Shown one piece after another: positions 9,766 to 20,029 of a DNA stretch of 64,000 bases (its first letter is position 1; every line of letters starts with the position of its first letter). A model generated the notes under the pieces. That model was not told the DNA's origin. It saw only the letters and a list, made by a program, of their open reading frames with translations, and did no database searches. Source of the DNA: Streptomyces sp. CA-278952 (GTDB lineage Bacteria > Actinomycetota > Actinomycetes > Streptomycetales > Streptomycetaceae); contig NZ_CP112880.1 of the NCBI RefSeq assembly GCF_028747205.1, forward strand, positions 1,364,001 to 1,428,000, read 5' to 3'. A program made the position numbers and the translations under genes.

Positions 9766-10278
9766 ATGGGATTCTTCGACAAGCTGACCGGAACCAAGCA
9801 CCCCGAGGTCGGGCTGGCGCCCTGTCCGGCCGAGGAGTTGCGGGCGGCTCTGCTCGGTCTCAACCGGCCGAACGTCCCCTACGTCATCGGCGACGGCGCG
9901 GCGCACGGCGCCGATCTCGTGGCGGAGTGGCGGATCGACGAGCCCGCCTGGCAGACCTTCTTCATCGGGTCCCAGCTGACGCACGCCATCCGGATCCGGA
10001 TGCGGCTGGCCGAGGACGTCCCCGAGGTGCGTGCCGTCGAGGAGAGTTGGGAAGTCACCCGCGTCGGCAATCCTCCGCGGCTTCAGACCTCGGCGGAGTA
10101 CGGGCGCGGCGGGGGCAGGACTGTCTCGCGCCGCTACACCTTGCAGCGGGGGGAGAGCGGCCGTCTGGAGGCGACCGAATCGTTCAGCTTCGACAGCGCG
10201 CAGCTGACGGATCCCCTGCGGGACACCGCCCTCAAGTCGGGCTGGACCTGGCGCGGAGTAATCTTCGGCAAGCTCTGA
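9766..10278 (+). CDS. Conserved hypothetical cytoplasmic protein
   Basis: I do not recognise this 170-residue protein. It starts MGFFDKLTG, has no signal or membrane segment, and shows alternating strand-like patterns with aromatic positions (AEWRIDEPAWQTFF, SWEVTR), ending WTWRGVIFGKL. It is on the same strand as the WXG-type genes, 66 bases downstream, and may be the last gene of that locus. No function is assigned. Confidence 0.6.
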   Translation: MGFFDKLTGTKHPEVGLAPCPAEELRAALLGLNRPNVPYVIGDGAAHGADLVAEWRIDEPAWQTFFIGSQLTHAIRIRMRLAEDVPEVRAVEESWEVTRVGNPPRLQTSAEYGRGGGRTVSRRYTLQRGESGRLEATESFSFDSAQLTDPLRDTALKSGWTWRGVIFGKL

Positions 10279-10364
10279 TCGGCGCCCTCCGGCGGCCTGC
10301 CGGCGGCACGGTGCCGCGTATGCTTCCGCCGACTGTCCCGCACCATGCGAAACGGAGCCTTCCC

Positions 10365-10718
10365 ATGCCCATAGCCCGCTCGACCGCAGTGACGTGGAGC
10401 CTCTCGGCCCTGGCCGCCGGAGCGCTGCTCGTCGGCTGCTCGGCCTCGGCGAGTGTGGGGGGTTCCGAGTCGAAGCTGTCCAAGGACAAGCTGTCCGCCA
10501 CGGTCGCGAAGAAGCTCGCCGAGACGACGGGCCAGCCGGAACCGGACGTCACATGCCCCGAGGACCTCGCCGGGAAGGTCGGCACCGAGACCCGCTGCAC
10601 CCTCACGGCGGGCGACGGCAGCACCCTGGGGGTGACGGCCACCGTCACCTCGGTCGACGGCGATCAGATCAACTTCGACATCGAGGCGGACGACAAGGCC
10701 TCCCCCGCCGCGAACTGA
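10365..10718 (+). CDS. DUF4333-type lipoprotein
   Basis: The 117-residue product has a lipoprotein signal with lipobox LLVGC (about 20-25). A small DUF4333-like domain follows, with two conserved cysteines (VTCPEDL and TRCTLTAGDG) likely to form a disulfide. It ends in a strand pair (VTATVTSVDGD). The ATG at 10365 lies 8 bases after GGAG. It should be anchored on the outer face of the membrane. Function of the family is unknown. Confidence 0.8.
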   Translation: MPIARSTAVTWSLSALAAGALLVGCSASASVGGSESKLSKDKLSATVAKKLAETTGQPEPDVTCPEDLAGKVGTETRCTLTAGDGSTLGVTATVTSVDGDQINFDIEADDKASPAAN

Positions 10719-10749
10719 CGCGGGGGGCTTCCGTCCCGCCCGCCCCGGC

Positions 10750-11460
10750 TCAGCGGCTGCGCGGGATCACCGGCCAGGACGCCTCGACCACGGCCGCCGG
10801 GTCCGAGCGGCGGAGGTAGGCCTGGAGCGAGGCCGACTGCTCGGCGGCCGCCCGGATCTGAAGGGCGTGCAGTTCGGCGGGCGGCAGGGTGCCGACGGGG
10901 CGGTGCCGCTCTCCCATCCGGCGCACCACGCGTACGGCGGCCACCGCGTCGGCGCTCGCCTCGTGGGCTCCGTCGAGCGTGACCCCGTAGTGGTCGCAGA
11001 GCGCTTGGAGGGCCCGCTTGCCCTTGCGGTACTTGTCGACGTGCTTGTCGATCACCAGCGGGTCGATGACGGGCGAGGGCGCGCCGCCGACCCGCTCGTC
11101 GACCGACGGCAGCCCGTGCCTGCGGCACTCGCGGTCCAGCAGCGAGAGGTCGTAGCGGGCGTTCATCACCACCAGCGGGACGCCCGAGCGCAGCACCTCG
11201 GCGACCGCGTGGGCGATCTCCTCGACCGCCGGGGCGGCCCGCGACCCGTGCTTGCGGGCGTGGTCGGTGCCGATGCCGTGGATCGCGGAGGCCTGTTCGG
11301 GTATCGCCACCCCCGGGTCGAGCAGCCAGGTCCGCTGCTCGGCGACCGTCCCGTCCGCGTCCAGCCGGACCAGTGCGGCGGTGACGATGCGGTCGTTCTC
11401 GACGTCGGTCCCCGTCGTCTCCAGGTCGAAGCCGACCAGTGTTCCCCGGTGCCAGCTCAT
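10750..11460 (-). CDS. DnaQ-fold 3'-5' exonuclease (DEDDh)
   Basis: The 236-residue protein carries the three exonuclease motifs: ExoI FDLETTG (Asp12, Glu14), ExoII NARYD, and ExoIII HEASADA with the catalytic His. This is the DEDDh class of two-metal 3'-5' exonucleases (DNA polymerase III epsilon-like and relatives). The C-terminal about 50 residues are an extra helical region. The ATG at 11460 follows GGAGG. It is a stand-alone exonuclease with no polymerase domain. The substrate (DNA or RNA) is not settled by sequence. Confidence 0.9.
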   Translation of the reverse strand: MSWHRGTLVGFDLETTGTDVENDRIVTAALVRLDADGTVAEQRTWLLDPGVAIPEQASAIHGIGTDHARKHGSRAAPAVEEIAHAVAEVLRSGVPLVVMNARYDLSLLDRECRRHGLPSVDERVGGAPSPVIDPLVIDKHVDKYRKGKRALQALCDHYGVTLDGAHEASADAVAAVRVVRRMGERHRPVGTLPPAELHALQIRAAAEQSASLQAYLRRSDPAAVVEASWPVIPRSR

Positions 11461-11585
11461 CCCGATACCTCCTTCGTGGTGCGCTCCCCCATGTGCTGAC
11501 CACCTTCGCACGGGCCACTGACAGCGCCCCGGGGAGGTCCGCGGCGCACGGCCCGTCAGAAGACCGGGCGGGCCGGTGAGAAGAA

Positions 11586-11627
11586 CCGGGCAGGCCGTCG
11601 GGAGAGCCGGGCGGGCCGTCGGGAGAC
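11586..11627. repeat. Two 21-bp tandem copies near the HEPN gene end
   Basis: Two near-identical 21-base units (CCGGGC[A/G]GGCCGTCGGGAGA[G/C]) lie 28 bases beyond the stop codon of the leftward HEPN gene. They are non-coding. Similar short arrays recur at gene ends across the window. Confidence 0.7.
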
Positions 11628-11655
11628 CGAGCGGGAACGCGGGCGGCCCGCCGGC

Positions 11656-12891
11656 TCAGGAGACGGGCCTGGAGTCCGTCCAGACCGATTCGAACTCCTC
11701 GCGGTAGGTCTCGAACAGGCCGTGCTCGCTGTCCTGCCCCGCCCGCACCACCGTGCGCCTGCCCCCGCCGCGCAGCACCAGGACGGGCGCCTCCATGCCC
11801 CGGGCCCGCCGCAGATAGGGCTGGACGACGCCCACGGCGTCCGGGCCGTCGCCGTCCACCAGGTAGGCGGTGAAGCGCGGGGTCTCGTCGAAGACCTGGA
11901 TCTCGAACGCGCCCGGGTCGCGGAGCTTGGAGCGCACCCGGCGCATGTGGAGGATGTTCATCTCCACCGAACGGCTCAGCTCGCCCTTCTTGAGGCCGAG
12001 TTCCCGCTCCCGGCGGCGCACCGCGCTGCTGGCCGGGTTGATGAACAGCAGTCGGACCCGGCAGCCCGACTCGGCGAGCCGGACGAGCCGGCGGCCGGAG
12101 AAGTTCTGCACGAGCAGGTTGAGCCCTATGCCGATGGCGTCGAGCCGCCGTGCCCCGCCGAAGAGGTCCTCGGCGGGCAGCTGGCGCTGGAGCCGGACCC
12201 GGTCGGGGTGGACGGAGACCACGTCCGCGTACCGGTCGCCGACCAGCTCCTCCACCGCGTCGACCGGCAACCGGTCCGCGGAGGGCACCCCCGCCCCGCT
12301 GCCGAGGATGTCCAGGAGCCGGGCGGAGGCGCGCTCCGCCTGGGCGAGGACCGCCTCGTTCAGCGCGCGGTTGCGGGAGACGACGTTGCGCGCGACCTCC
12401 AGCTCGTCCAGGGCCAGCTCGACGTCGCGCCGGTCGTCGAAGTACGGCTCGAAGCAGGGCCAGTGCTGGACCATCAGCTCACGCAGCTGCGGCAGCGTCA
12501 GGAAGCTGAGGACGTTGTCGTCGGCCGGGTCCAGCAGATAGCCCTTGCGGCGCGAGACCTCGCGTACGGCGACGGCGCGCTGCACCCACTCCTGCCCGGC
12601 CGGTCCGGCCGCGGCCACGACCCACTCCTCGCCGTGCACCGGCTCGTAGATCGGCCGGAGCACCGCGGCGACGACGGCCCGCAGACGTTGTTCGACCAGA
12701 TTCAGCCAGATATAGGCGCGTCCGGCCCGCTGGGCCCGGGTGCGTACCTCGTTCCATGCCTCCGAGCCCCAGTCCAGCTCGGCGCCGATCTCCATGGGCT
12801 GCGCGAGGGACACCGCCCCGGGCGGGGCATCGGTCGATTCCCCCTCGTGACCTGCGTCACCTGGGGGCAGCTCGAACCCTCCCGAGCTCAC
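11656..12891 (-). CDS. SAV2148-family HEPN domain protein
   Basis: The 411-residue protein matches what I know as the SAV2148 family of actinobacteria. A HEPN-like segment includes RELMVQH (Arg137, His143), fitting the RX4-6H signature of HEPN ribonucleases. A C-terminal alpha/beta region contains VRLLFINPASS and VDGDGPDAVGV. Function is unproven; RNA cleavage is a possibility from the fold only. The GTG at 12891 is preferred, with GGAAGGCG upstream and the family N terminus SSGGFELPPGD. A TTG ten codons earlier is open but weaker. It is divergent from glgX. Confidence 0.8.
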   Translation of the reverse strand: MSSGGFELPPGDAGHEGESTDAPPGAVSLAQPMEIGAELDWGSEAWNEVRTRAQRAGRAYIWLNLVEQRLRAVVAAVLRPIYEPVHGEEWVVAAAGPAGQEWVQRAVAVREVSRRKGYLLDPADDNVLSFLTLPQLRELMVQHWPCFEPYFDDRRDVELALDELEVARNVVSRNRALNEAVLAQAERASARLLDILGSGAGVPSADRLPVDAVEELVGDRYADVVSVHPDRVRLQRQLPAEDLFGGARRLDAIGIGLNLLVQNFSGRRLVRLAESGCRVRLLFINPASSAVRRRERELGLKKGELSRSVEMNILHMRRVRSKLRDPGAFEIQVFDETPRFTAYLVDGDGPDAVGVVQPYLRRARGMEAPVLVLRGGGRRTVVRAGQDSEHGLFETYREEFESVWTDSRPVS

Positions 12892-13284
12892 CCGCGTACC
12901 GCCTTCCACTCCCCCACCCAACGATCAAGGAAGGGTACTCCGGGACCACGATCCGACGCAGCCCGATGCGCAGGCGACTTTCTCAACTCCCCTACCCGCA
13001 AGGCTTGTTCCTTGCGGTGAGATCGGGGGGAGTGAGCGGATTCATAGTGATTCGGGCCCCTGCCCCGGGGCGGGAACCGGACGCCCACCGGGTGAGGGGG
13101 TCCGGAAGCGCGTCCGGGGCGGCACGGGAGTGTCCGAAGTTGACCGGTGCGGCCGGGGTCCGGCGACGGGACCCGGCCGCACCGGGCGACGTCCTAGGTG
13201 AGCACCGTGTTTTCGGGGAGTATTCGGGAAGCATCGGGCCGAGGAAGCCACCGCACCCGGATCAGAAGGGGAAGAGTCTTCATC
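12892..13284. promoter_or_regulatory. Divergent region between HEPN gene and glgX
   Basis: This 393-base region must hold promoters for the leftward HEPN gene and for glgX. It has an AT-richer patch near 12905-12950 and a GATCGGGGGGAGTGAG segment near 13021. Short open frames here lack family resemblance. I found no clear operator palindrome. Confidence 0.5.
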
Positions 13285-15414
<2,130 letters not shown>

Positions 15415-15446
15415 GGCCGGACGGGCCGGGAGCGGGAGTGAGTGTT

Positions 15447-15478
15447 CCGCCCGGGGTGACACGGATCGCCCCGGGCGG
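15447..15478. terminator. Perfect 10-bp inverted repeat between glgX and treY
   Basis: CCGCCCGGGG at 15447-15456 pairs perfectly with 15469-15478 across a 12-base loop, 33 bases past the glgX stop and 15 before the treY ATG. It may be a terminator or attenuator separating the two genes. An operator is the alternative. Confidence 0.5.
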
Positions 15479-15493
15479 GGTACGTAGGAGTCC

Positions 15494-17866
15494 ATGACGC
15501 CCACCGCCACGTACCGGCTTCAGCTCCAGCCCGACTTCCCGTTCGCCGCCGCCGAGAAGGCCGTGCCGTACCTCGCCGCGCTCGGTGTCTCGCACCTCCA
15601 CCTGTCGCCCGTCCTGGAGGCGGTCCCCGGCTCCCCGCACGGCTACGACGTGGTCGACCACAGCCGGGTCCGGGCGGAGCTGGGCGGCGAGGAGGGGCTG
15701 CGCTCGCTCGCCTCGGCCGCCCGGGAGCACGGGCTCGGCCTGGTCCTGGACATCGTGCCCAACCACATGGCGGCCTCGCCCCGGCACAACCGGCGGCTGT
15801 GGGACGTGCTGCGCGAGGGCCCGTCCTCCCCGTCCGCCCGCTGGTTCGACATCGACTGGGCGGCCGGCGGGGACCGGGTGCTGCTGCCGGTGCTCGCCGG
15901 GCCGCTCGGCGGAGAGCTGGAGCGCCTCTCGGTGGACGGGGAGGTGCTGCGCTACGGCGAGCTGGAGTTCCCGTTGCGCGCGGGGACGGCGGGCCTTCCC
16001 CTGCCGGAGCTGCTGGACGCCCAGCACTACCGGCTCGGCTGGTGGCGCCTGGCCCGTACCGAGCTGAACTACCGGCGGTTCTTCACCGTATCGGAGCTGA
16101 TCGCGGTCCGCGTCGAACACCCGGAGGTCTTCGACGCCACCCACGCCAAGGTCCTCGAACTGCTCCGCGACGGGGTGCTGGACGGACTGCGCGTCGACCA
16201 TCCCGACGGCCTCGCCGCGCCCGCCGCCTATCTGGAGCGGCTGAACGAGGCCACCGGCGGCCGCTGGACGGTGGTGGAGAAGATCCTCACCGGCGACGAG
16301 CGGCTCCCGGCGGACTGGGCGGTCGCGGGCACCACCGGGTACGACGCGCTGCACCGAATCGACGGGCTGTTCACCGACCCGTCCGGCGCGGCGGAGCTGC
16401 TCGGCCGCTACCGGGGGTTCGCGGGCCCGCCCGGTGACCGGGGCGGCGACTGGGCGGCGACGGTGCGCCGGGCCGCGCACCGGGTGGCGACGCACGAGCT
16501 GGCCGCCGAGACCGCGTGGCTGACCCGGCTCGCGGCCGGGGTCTGCGGACGGGACCCCGCGCTGCGCGACCACGCGCCCTGGGCGCTGGAGACGGCGGTC
16601 CGGGAGCTGCTGGTGCGGATCCCGGTCTACCGCCCGTACGTCACGGCGGGCGAACCGCCGTCACGGATCGCCGAGGAGACGCTGACCGACGAGGCGGTAC
16701 GGGACGCGAAGGCGGTGTTCTCCGTGCCGGAGGAGGCGACGGCCGTCGACGTCGTGCGGGATCTGGCGCTCGGGAGGCTCGGCGACGGGGAGGAGCAGGC
16801 GGCGTTCTGTGCCCGGTTCGCGCAGACCGCGTCCGCGCTGCACGCCAAGTCGGTGGAGGACACGGCGTTCTACCGGTACGTCCCGCTGGTCTCGGCCACC
16901 GAGGTGGGCGGGGACCCGGGGCGGCCCGCGGTGTCGCCGGAGGAGTTCCACGCCTTCGCCACGCGGATCGCGCGCGACTGGCCCGCCACCGGCACGGTCC
17001 TGACCACGCACGACACCAAGCGCAGCGCGGACGTACGGGCCCGGATCGCGGTGCTGTCCCAGTGCCCGGAGCGGTGGGCGGCGCTGGTGGCGGAGCTGTC
17101 GGCGGCGGCCACCGTGGCGGCCCCGGATCCACAACTGGCGTGGGCTGCCTGGCAGTCGGCGTACGGATGTGCGGAGCTGCCGGCCGAGGAGCTGACCGAG
17201 CGGCTGGAGCCGGCGCTGCTGAAGGCGGTGCGGGAGGCGGGCCTGTTCACCAGTTGGACGGAGCCGGATCCGGTGTACGAGCGGGCGGTGACGGACTTCG
17301 TCGCCGCCGGTCCGGGCAGCGGGGCGGGCGCGGCCCGGGCCCGGGTCGCGGAGTTCGCCGACGCGCTCGCCCCGCATGTGCGGGCCCAGGTGCTGGGGGC
17401 GGCGCTGGTGCAGCTGACGATGCCGGGGGTGCCGGATCTCTACCAGGGCACGGAGAGCGAGTACCTGGCCCTGGTCGACCCGGACAACCGGCGGCCGTTC
17501 CGGCGGCCGGAGGCCGGGGGCGAGAAGCAGGCGCTGACGGCGGCCGCGCTGGGGCTGCGGCGGGAGCTGCCGGAGGTGTTCGGGGAGCCGGGGACGTACG
17601 CGCCGCTGACGGCCCGGGGCCCGGCCGCCCCGCACCTGGTGTCCTTCTGCCGGTCCGGCGAGGTGGTCACGGCGGTGACCCGGCTGTCCCTGCGGCTGGC
17701 GGAGGACGGGGGCTGGCGGGACACGGTGCTGGAACTGCCGGGCGGGGGGCCCTGGCGGGACCTGCTGTCGGCCTCGCCCGGGCGGGAGTTCGCGGGCGGC
17801 GCGGTGGCGGCGGCCGAGCTGTTCGCCGAGCGGCCGGTGGCGCTGCTGCGGCGGGTGCGGGGCTGA
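15494..17866 (+). CDS. treY: Maltooligosyl trehalose synthase TreY
   Basis: The 790-residue GH13 enzyme turns the reducing-end alpha-1,4 bond of maltodextrins into alpha,alpha-1,1, making maltooligosyl trehalose in the cytoplasm. The N terminus (TYRLQLQPDFPFAAAEKAVPYL) is typical. Catalytic motifs are LDIVPNHMA, DGLRVDHPDGL (nucleophile Asp), VVEKILTGDE (Glu) and LTTHDTKRSADVRAR. The ATG is preceded by AGGAG. It follows glgX by 79 bases. Its partner treZ is 9.3 kb downstream rather than adjacent. Confidence 0.96.
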   Translation: MTPTATYRLQLQPDFPFAAAEKAVPYLAALGVSHLHLSPVLEAVPGSPHGYDVVDHSRVRAELGGEEGLRSLASAAREHGLGLVLDIVPNHMAASPRHNRRLWDVLREGPSSPSARWFDIDWAAGGDRVLLPVLAGPLGGELERLSVDGEVLRYGELEFPLRAGTAGLPLPELLDAQHYRLGWWRLARTELNYRRFFTVSELIAVRVEHPEVFDATHAKVLELLRDGVLDGLRVDHPDGLAAPAAYLERLNEATGGRWTVVEKILTGDERLPADWAVAGTTGYDALHRIDGLFTDPSGAAELLGRYRGFAGPPGDRGGDWAATVRRAAHRVATHELAAETAWLTRLAAGVCGRDPALRDHAPWALETAVRELLVRIPVYRPYVTAGEPPSRIAEETLTDEAVRDAKAVFSVPEEATAVDVVRDLALGRLGDGEEQAAFCARFAQTASALHAKSVEDTAFYRYVPLVSATEVGGDPGRPAVSPEEFHAFATRIARDWPATGTVLTTHDTKRSADVRARIAVLSQCPERWAALVAELSAAATVAAPDPQLAWAAWQSAYGCAELPAEELTERLEPALLKAVREAGLFTSWTEPDPVYERAVTDFVAAGPGSGAGAARARVAEFADALAPHVRAQVLGAALVQLTMPGVPDLYQGTESEYLALVDPDNRRPFRRPEAGGEKQALTAAALGLRRELPEVFGEPGTYAPLTARGPAAPHLVSFCRSGEVVTAVTRLSLRLAEDGGWRDTVLELPGGGPWRDLLSASPGREFAGGAVAAAELFAERPVALLRRVRG

Positions 17867-17885
17867 AAAGCCGGGGCCGTGACCG

Positions 17886-18908
17886 TCAGGACGGGCGTAC
17901 GAGGAGGGTGCGCGGGCCGCGGGTGAGCAGGCCGCCCGCCGCCGGGCGGAAGCCGTCGGCCCAGCGGATGCCGGGCATCGCCGTCAGCAGGGCGCGCAGA
18001 CCGTGTTCGGCCTCCAGGCCGCCGAGGAGCGCCGCGGGGCAGCCGGCCGGGCCGATGAGGAGCGGGTCGGCGTCGGCGCGCAGCGGGTCGAAGCGGTCGG
18101 GCGCGCCGAACCGGGCCGGGTCGCGGCCCGCCGCGCCGATGAGGCAGGCGACGGGCGCGTCGGCGGGGAGCGTGCCGCCGCTGACGGCCACCTCGGTACG
18201 GGTGCGGCGCAGCACGATCTGGACCGGCGGGTCGCGGCGCAGCGTCTCCGCCCAGGCGCGCGCGAGCAGCGTGGCGGCCCCTTCGCCGGCCGTCGCGGCG
18301 GCCGACAGGTCGGGGTCGTCGAGCATGTTGGCGAGGAACGAGGCGAGGGCGTGCTCGCGGAGCGCGGTGGGTCCGGCGCAGTCACCGGCTCCGCCGCCCG
18401 CCCGCCGGTGGAGGGCGCCCCGGGGCAGGGTGCTCAGGTCCGGGTAGGAGAGCCCGGCCGCCGCGGCGGCGGCGCCGGCGGGCAGCCAGCGGCAGAAGTC
18501 GGCGACCAGGTCCGCCCGGTCGCGCCCGGCGATCCGGCGGGCCAGGACGTACGCGGTCCGCTCGACGACGGGTTCGGCGGTGCGGTAGGGCACGGCCGAC
18601 GGGACGCAGACCAGGGTGCCCCGGCAGAGGCCGAGCGGGACGGGGGCCCGGCCGCGCGGGGCCCCGTCGTGCGGGTAGCCGGTGAACCGGGGGTCGGTGA
18701 GGGCCAGGGCCACATCCGCGTACCGGCTCAGCAGCCAGGTGCCGAGGCCCGGGTCGTAGCCGAGGGGGTAGTCGGTGCGCAGCAGGCGGTAGAGGCGCAG
18801 CCGGTACGGGTCCATGGTGGCCCCGGGCGCCAGCAGGCCCGGCTGTCCGCCCGCGATCCGGTGCGGGCGGCGGGCGGCGGGCAGGGCGTCGGGGCGGTCG
18901 GCCGGCAT
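17886..18908 (-). CDS. Divergent, shortened cytochrome P450-like protein
   Basis: The 340-residue protein is P450-related but about 60 residues short. The K-helix ExxR is present (ETLRRDPPVQ) and so is the following AAGRDPARFGAPDRFDP block. The heme loop is altered: instead of FGxGxHxCxG it reads IGPAGCPAALLGGLE. The Cys aligns, with the downstream Glu at the right spacing, but the Phe and His are gone and the loop is three residues shorter. The I-helix oxygen-activating AGxxT is not visible and that region is compressed. It may bind heme poorly or be non-catalytic. The ATG at 18908 is chosen over an open upstream extension. It is convergent with treY, 19 bases away. Confidence 0.7.
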   Translation of the reverse strand: MPADRPDALPAARRPHRIAGGQPGLLAPGATMDPYRLRLYRLLRTDYPLGYDPGLGTWLLSRYADVALALTDPRFTGYPHDGAPRGRAPVPLGLCRGTLVCVPSAVPYRTAEPVVERTAYVLARRIAGRDRADLVADFCRWLPAGAAAAAAGLSYPDLSTLPRGALHRRAGGGAGDCAGPTALREHALASFLANMLDDPDLSAAATAGEGAATLLARAWAETLRRDPPVQIVLRRTRTEVAVSGGTLPADAPVACLIGAAGRDPARFGAPDRFDPLRADADPLLIGPAGCPAALLGGLEAEHGLRALLTAMPGIRWADGFRPAAGGLLTRGPRTLLVRPS

Positions 18909-18954
18909 CCCGCGCCCCCTGGAGTCGGTGCGCCGGCTGTCGGCGCGCGCCCTC

Positions 18955-19917
18955 TCAGCGGACCACCGCCGGGGGCGCACCGCAGTCGGCGTACGGCCGT
19001 TCGGGTGAGAGGGTGGCGGGGCGAAGGGGACGGATCCCGGCGGTGGGCAGAGAGCCGAGCAGTTCCGTGAAGGCCGCCGCCGCCCCGGTCAGCGCCACCC
19101 GGGAGAAGACGCCCATGGGTCGCAGCCAGGGCGGGTCGACGCCGAGCACCGCGCAGTCCTCACCGATCGCGCTCCGGACGAGGTGGGCGGCGGCCGTGGA
19201 CACGCCGACGCCTGCCGCCGCCATCCGGACGGCTGTGGAGGTGTGCTCGGTCCACACCGCCGTACGGGGCGCGAAGCCCGCCGCCTCGCAGACCCCTTCC
19301 AGGAAGGGGCGGCCGTCGATGAGCGGCTCCATGGCGCACCGCACCCAGAACCGGTCGGCCAGCTCGTGGAGGGCGACCGGGGAACGCCCGGCCAACGGGT
19401 CGTCGAACGGGACGACGAGGACGATCTCCTCCTCCCCCACCGGGACGACGGGGCCGGTCCAGCGCGCCGGCAGCGGTCCGACGGCCAGGTCGGCGATGCC
19501 GCGCTCCACCTCGTCCTCCAGGGCGTCGGTGCTCGCGTACTCGTGGAGGACGAGGCGCACGCCCGGATGGGCGCGCCGCCAGTGGGCGAAGACGTCGGGG
19601 AGGATGCCGACGGCCACCGAGTGCACGGTGGCGATGTGCAGTTCGCCGCCCTCCGCCCCGGCGGCGGCGCGGGCCGCGCGGCGGGCCTGGGCGGCGCTGC
19701 GGACGGAGCGTTCGGCGTGCGGCAGGAAGGCCCGGCCCATCGGGGTGAGCAGGACGCCGCGCGGCAGCCGTTCCAGCAGCTCGCCCCCGACGGCTCTCTC
19801 CAGCGCCTTGATCTGGTGGGAGAGGGCGGGCTGGGTGACGTGGAGCCGTTCGGCGGCACGGGTGAAGGAGGACTCCTCGACCACCGCGACGAAGTACTCC
19901 ATCTGACGCAGGCTCAT
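18955..19917 (-). CDS. LysR-family transcriptional regulator
   Basis: The 320-residue regulator has an N-terminal winged helix-turn-helix (MEYFVAVVEESSFTRAAERLHVTQPALSHQIKALE) typical of LysR proteins, then a periplasmic-binding-type effector domain from about residue 90. The ATG at 19917 matches the family N terminus (MSLRQMEYF); upstream in-frame residues belong to the intergenic region. It is divergent from a dihydrolipoamide dehydrogenase gene with 112 bases between, the usual layout for a regulator and its target. The inducer is unknown. Confidence 0.92.
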   Translation of the reverse strand: MSLRQMEYFVAVVEESSFTRAAERLHVTQPALSHQIKALERAVGGELLERLPRGVLLTPMGRAFLPHAERSVRSAAQARRAARAAAGAEGGELHIATVHSVAVGILPDVFAHWRRAHPGVRLVLHEYASTDALEDEVERGIADLAVGPLPARWTGPVVPVGEEEIVLVVPFDDPLAGRSPVALHELADRFWVRCAMEPLIDGRPFLEGVCEAAGFAPRTAVWTEHTSTAVRMAAAGVGVSTAAAHLVRSAIGEDCAVLGVDPPWLRPMGVFSRVALTGAAAAFTELLGSLPTAGIRPLRPATLSPERPYADCGAPPAVVR

Positions 19918-20029
19918 CCACCGCACCTTCCGCAGGACTTCACGCACCGCGTCCCATGAACGTTGTGCATCGACTCCACACGCATTCTGCCTTGGACGCA
20001 TGGCGGGGGCCGGGGCGAGGGTGGGACCC

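Noticed and set aside
12992..13234. 80-codon minus-strand frame between the HEPN gene and glgX
   Set aside because: Arg/Pro-rich with no ribosome site or family resemblance; treated as a chance frame.
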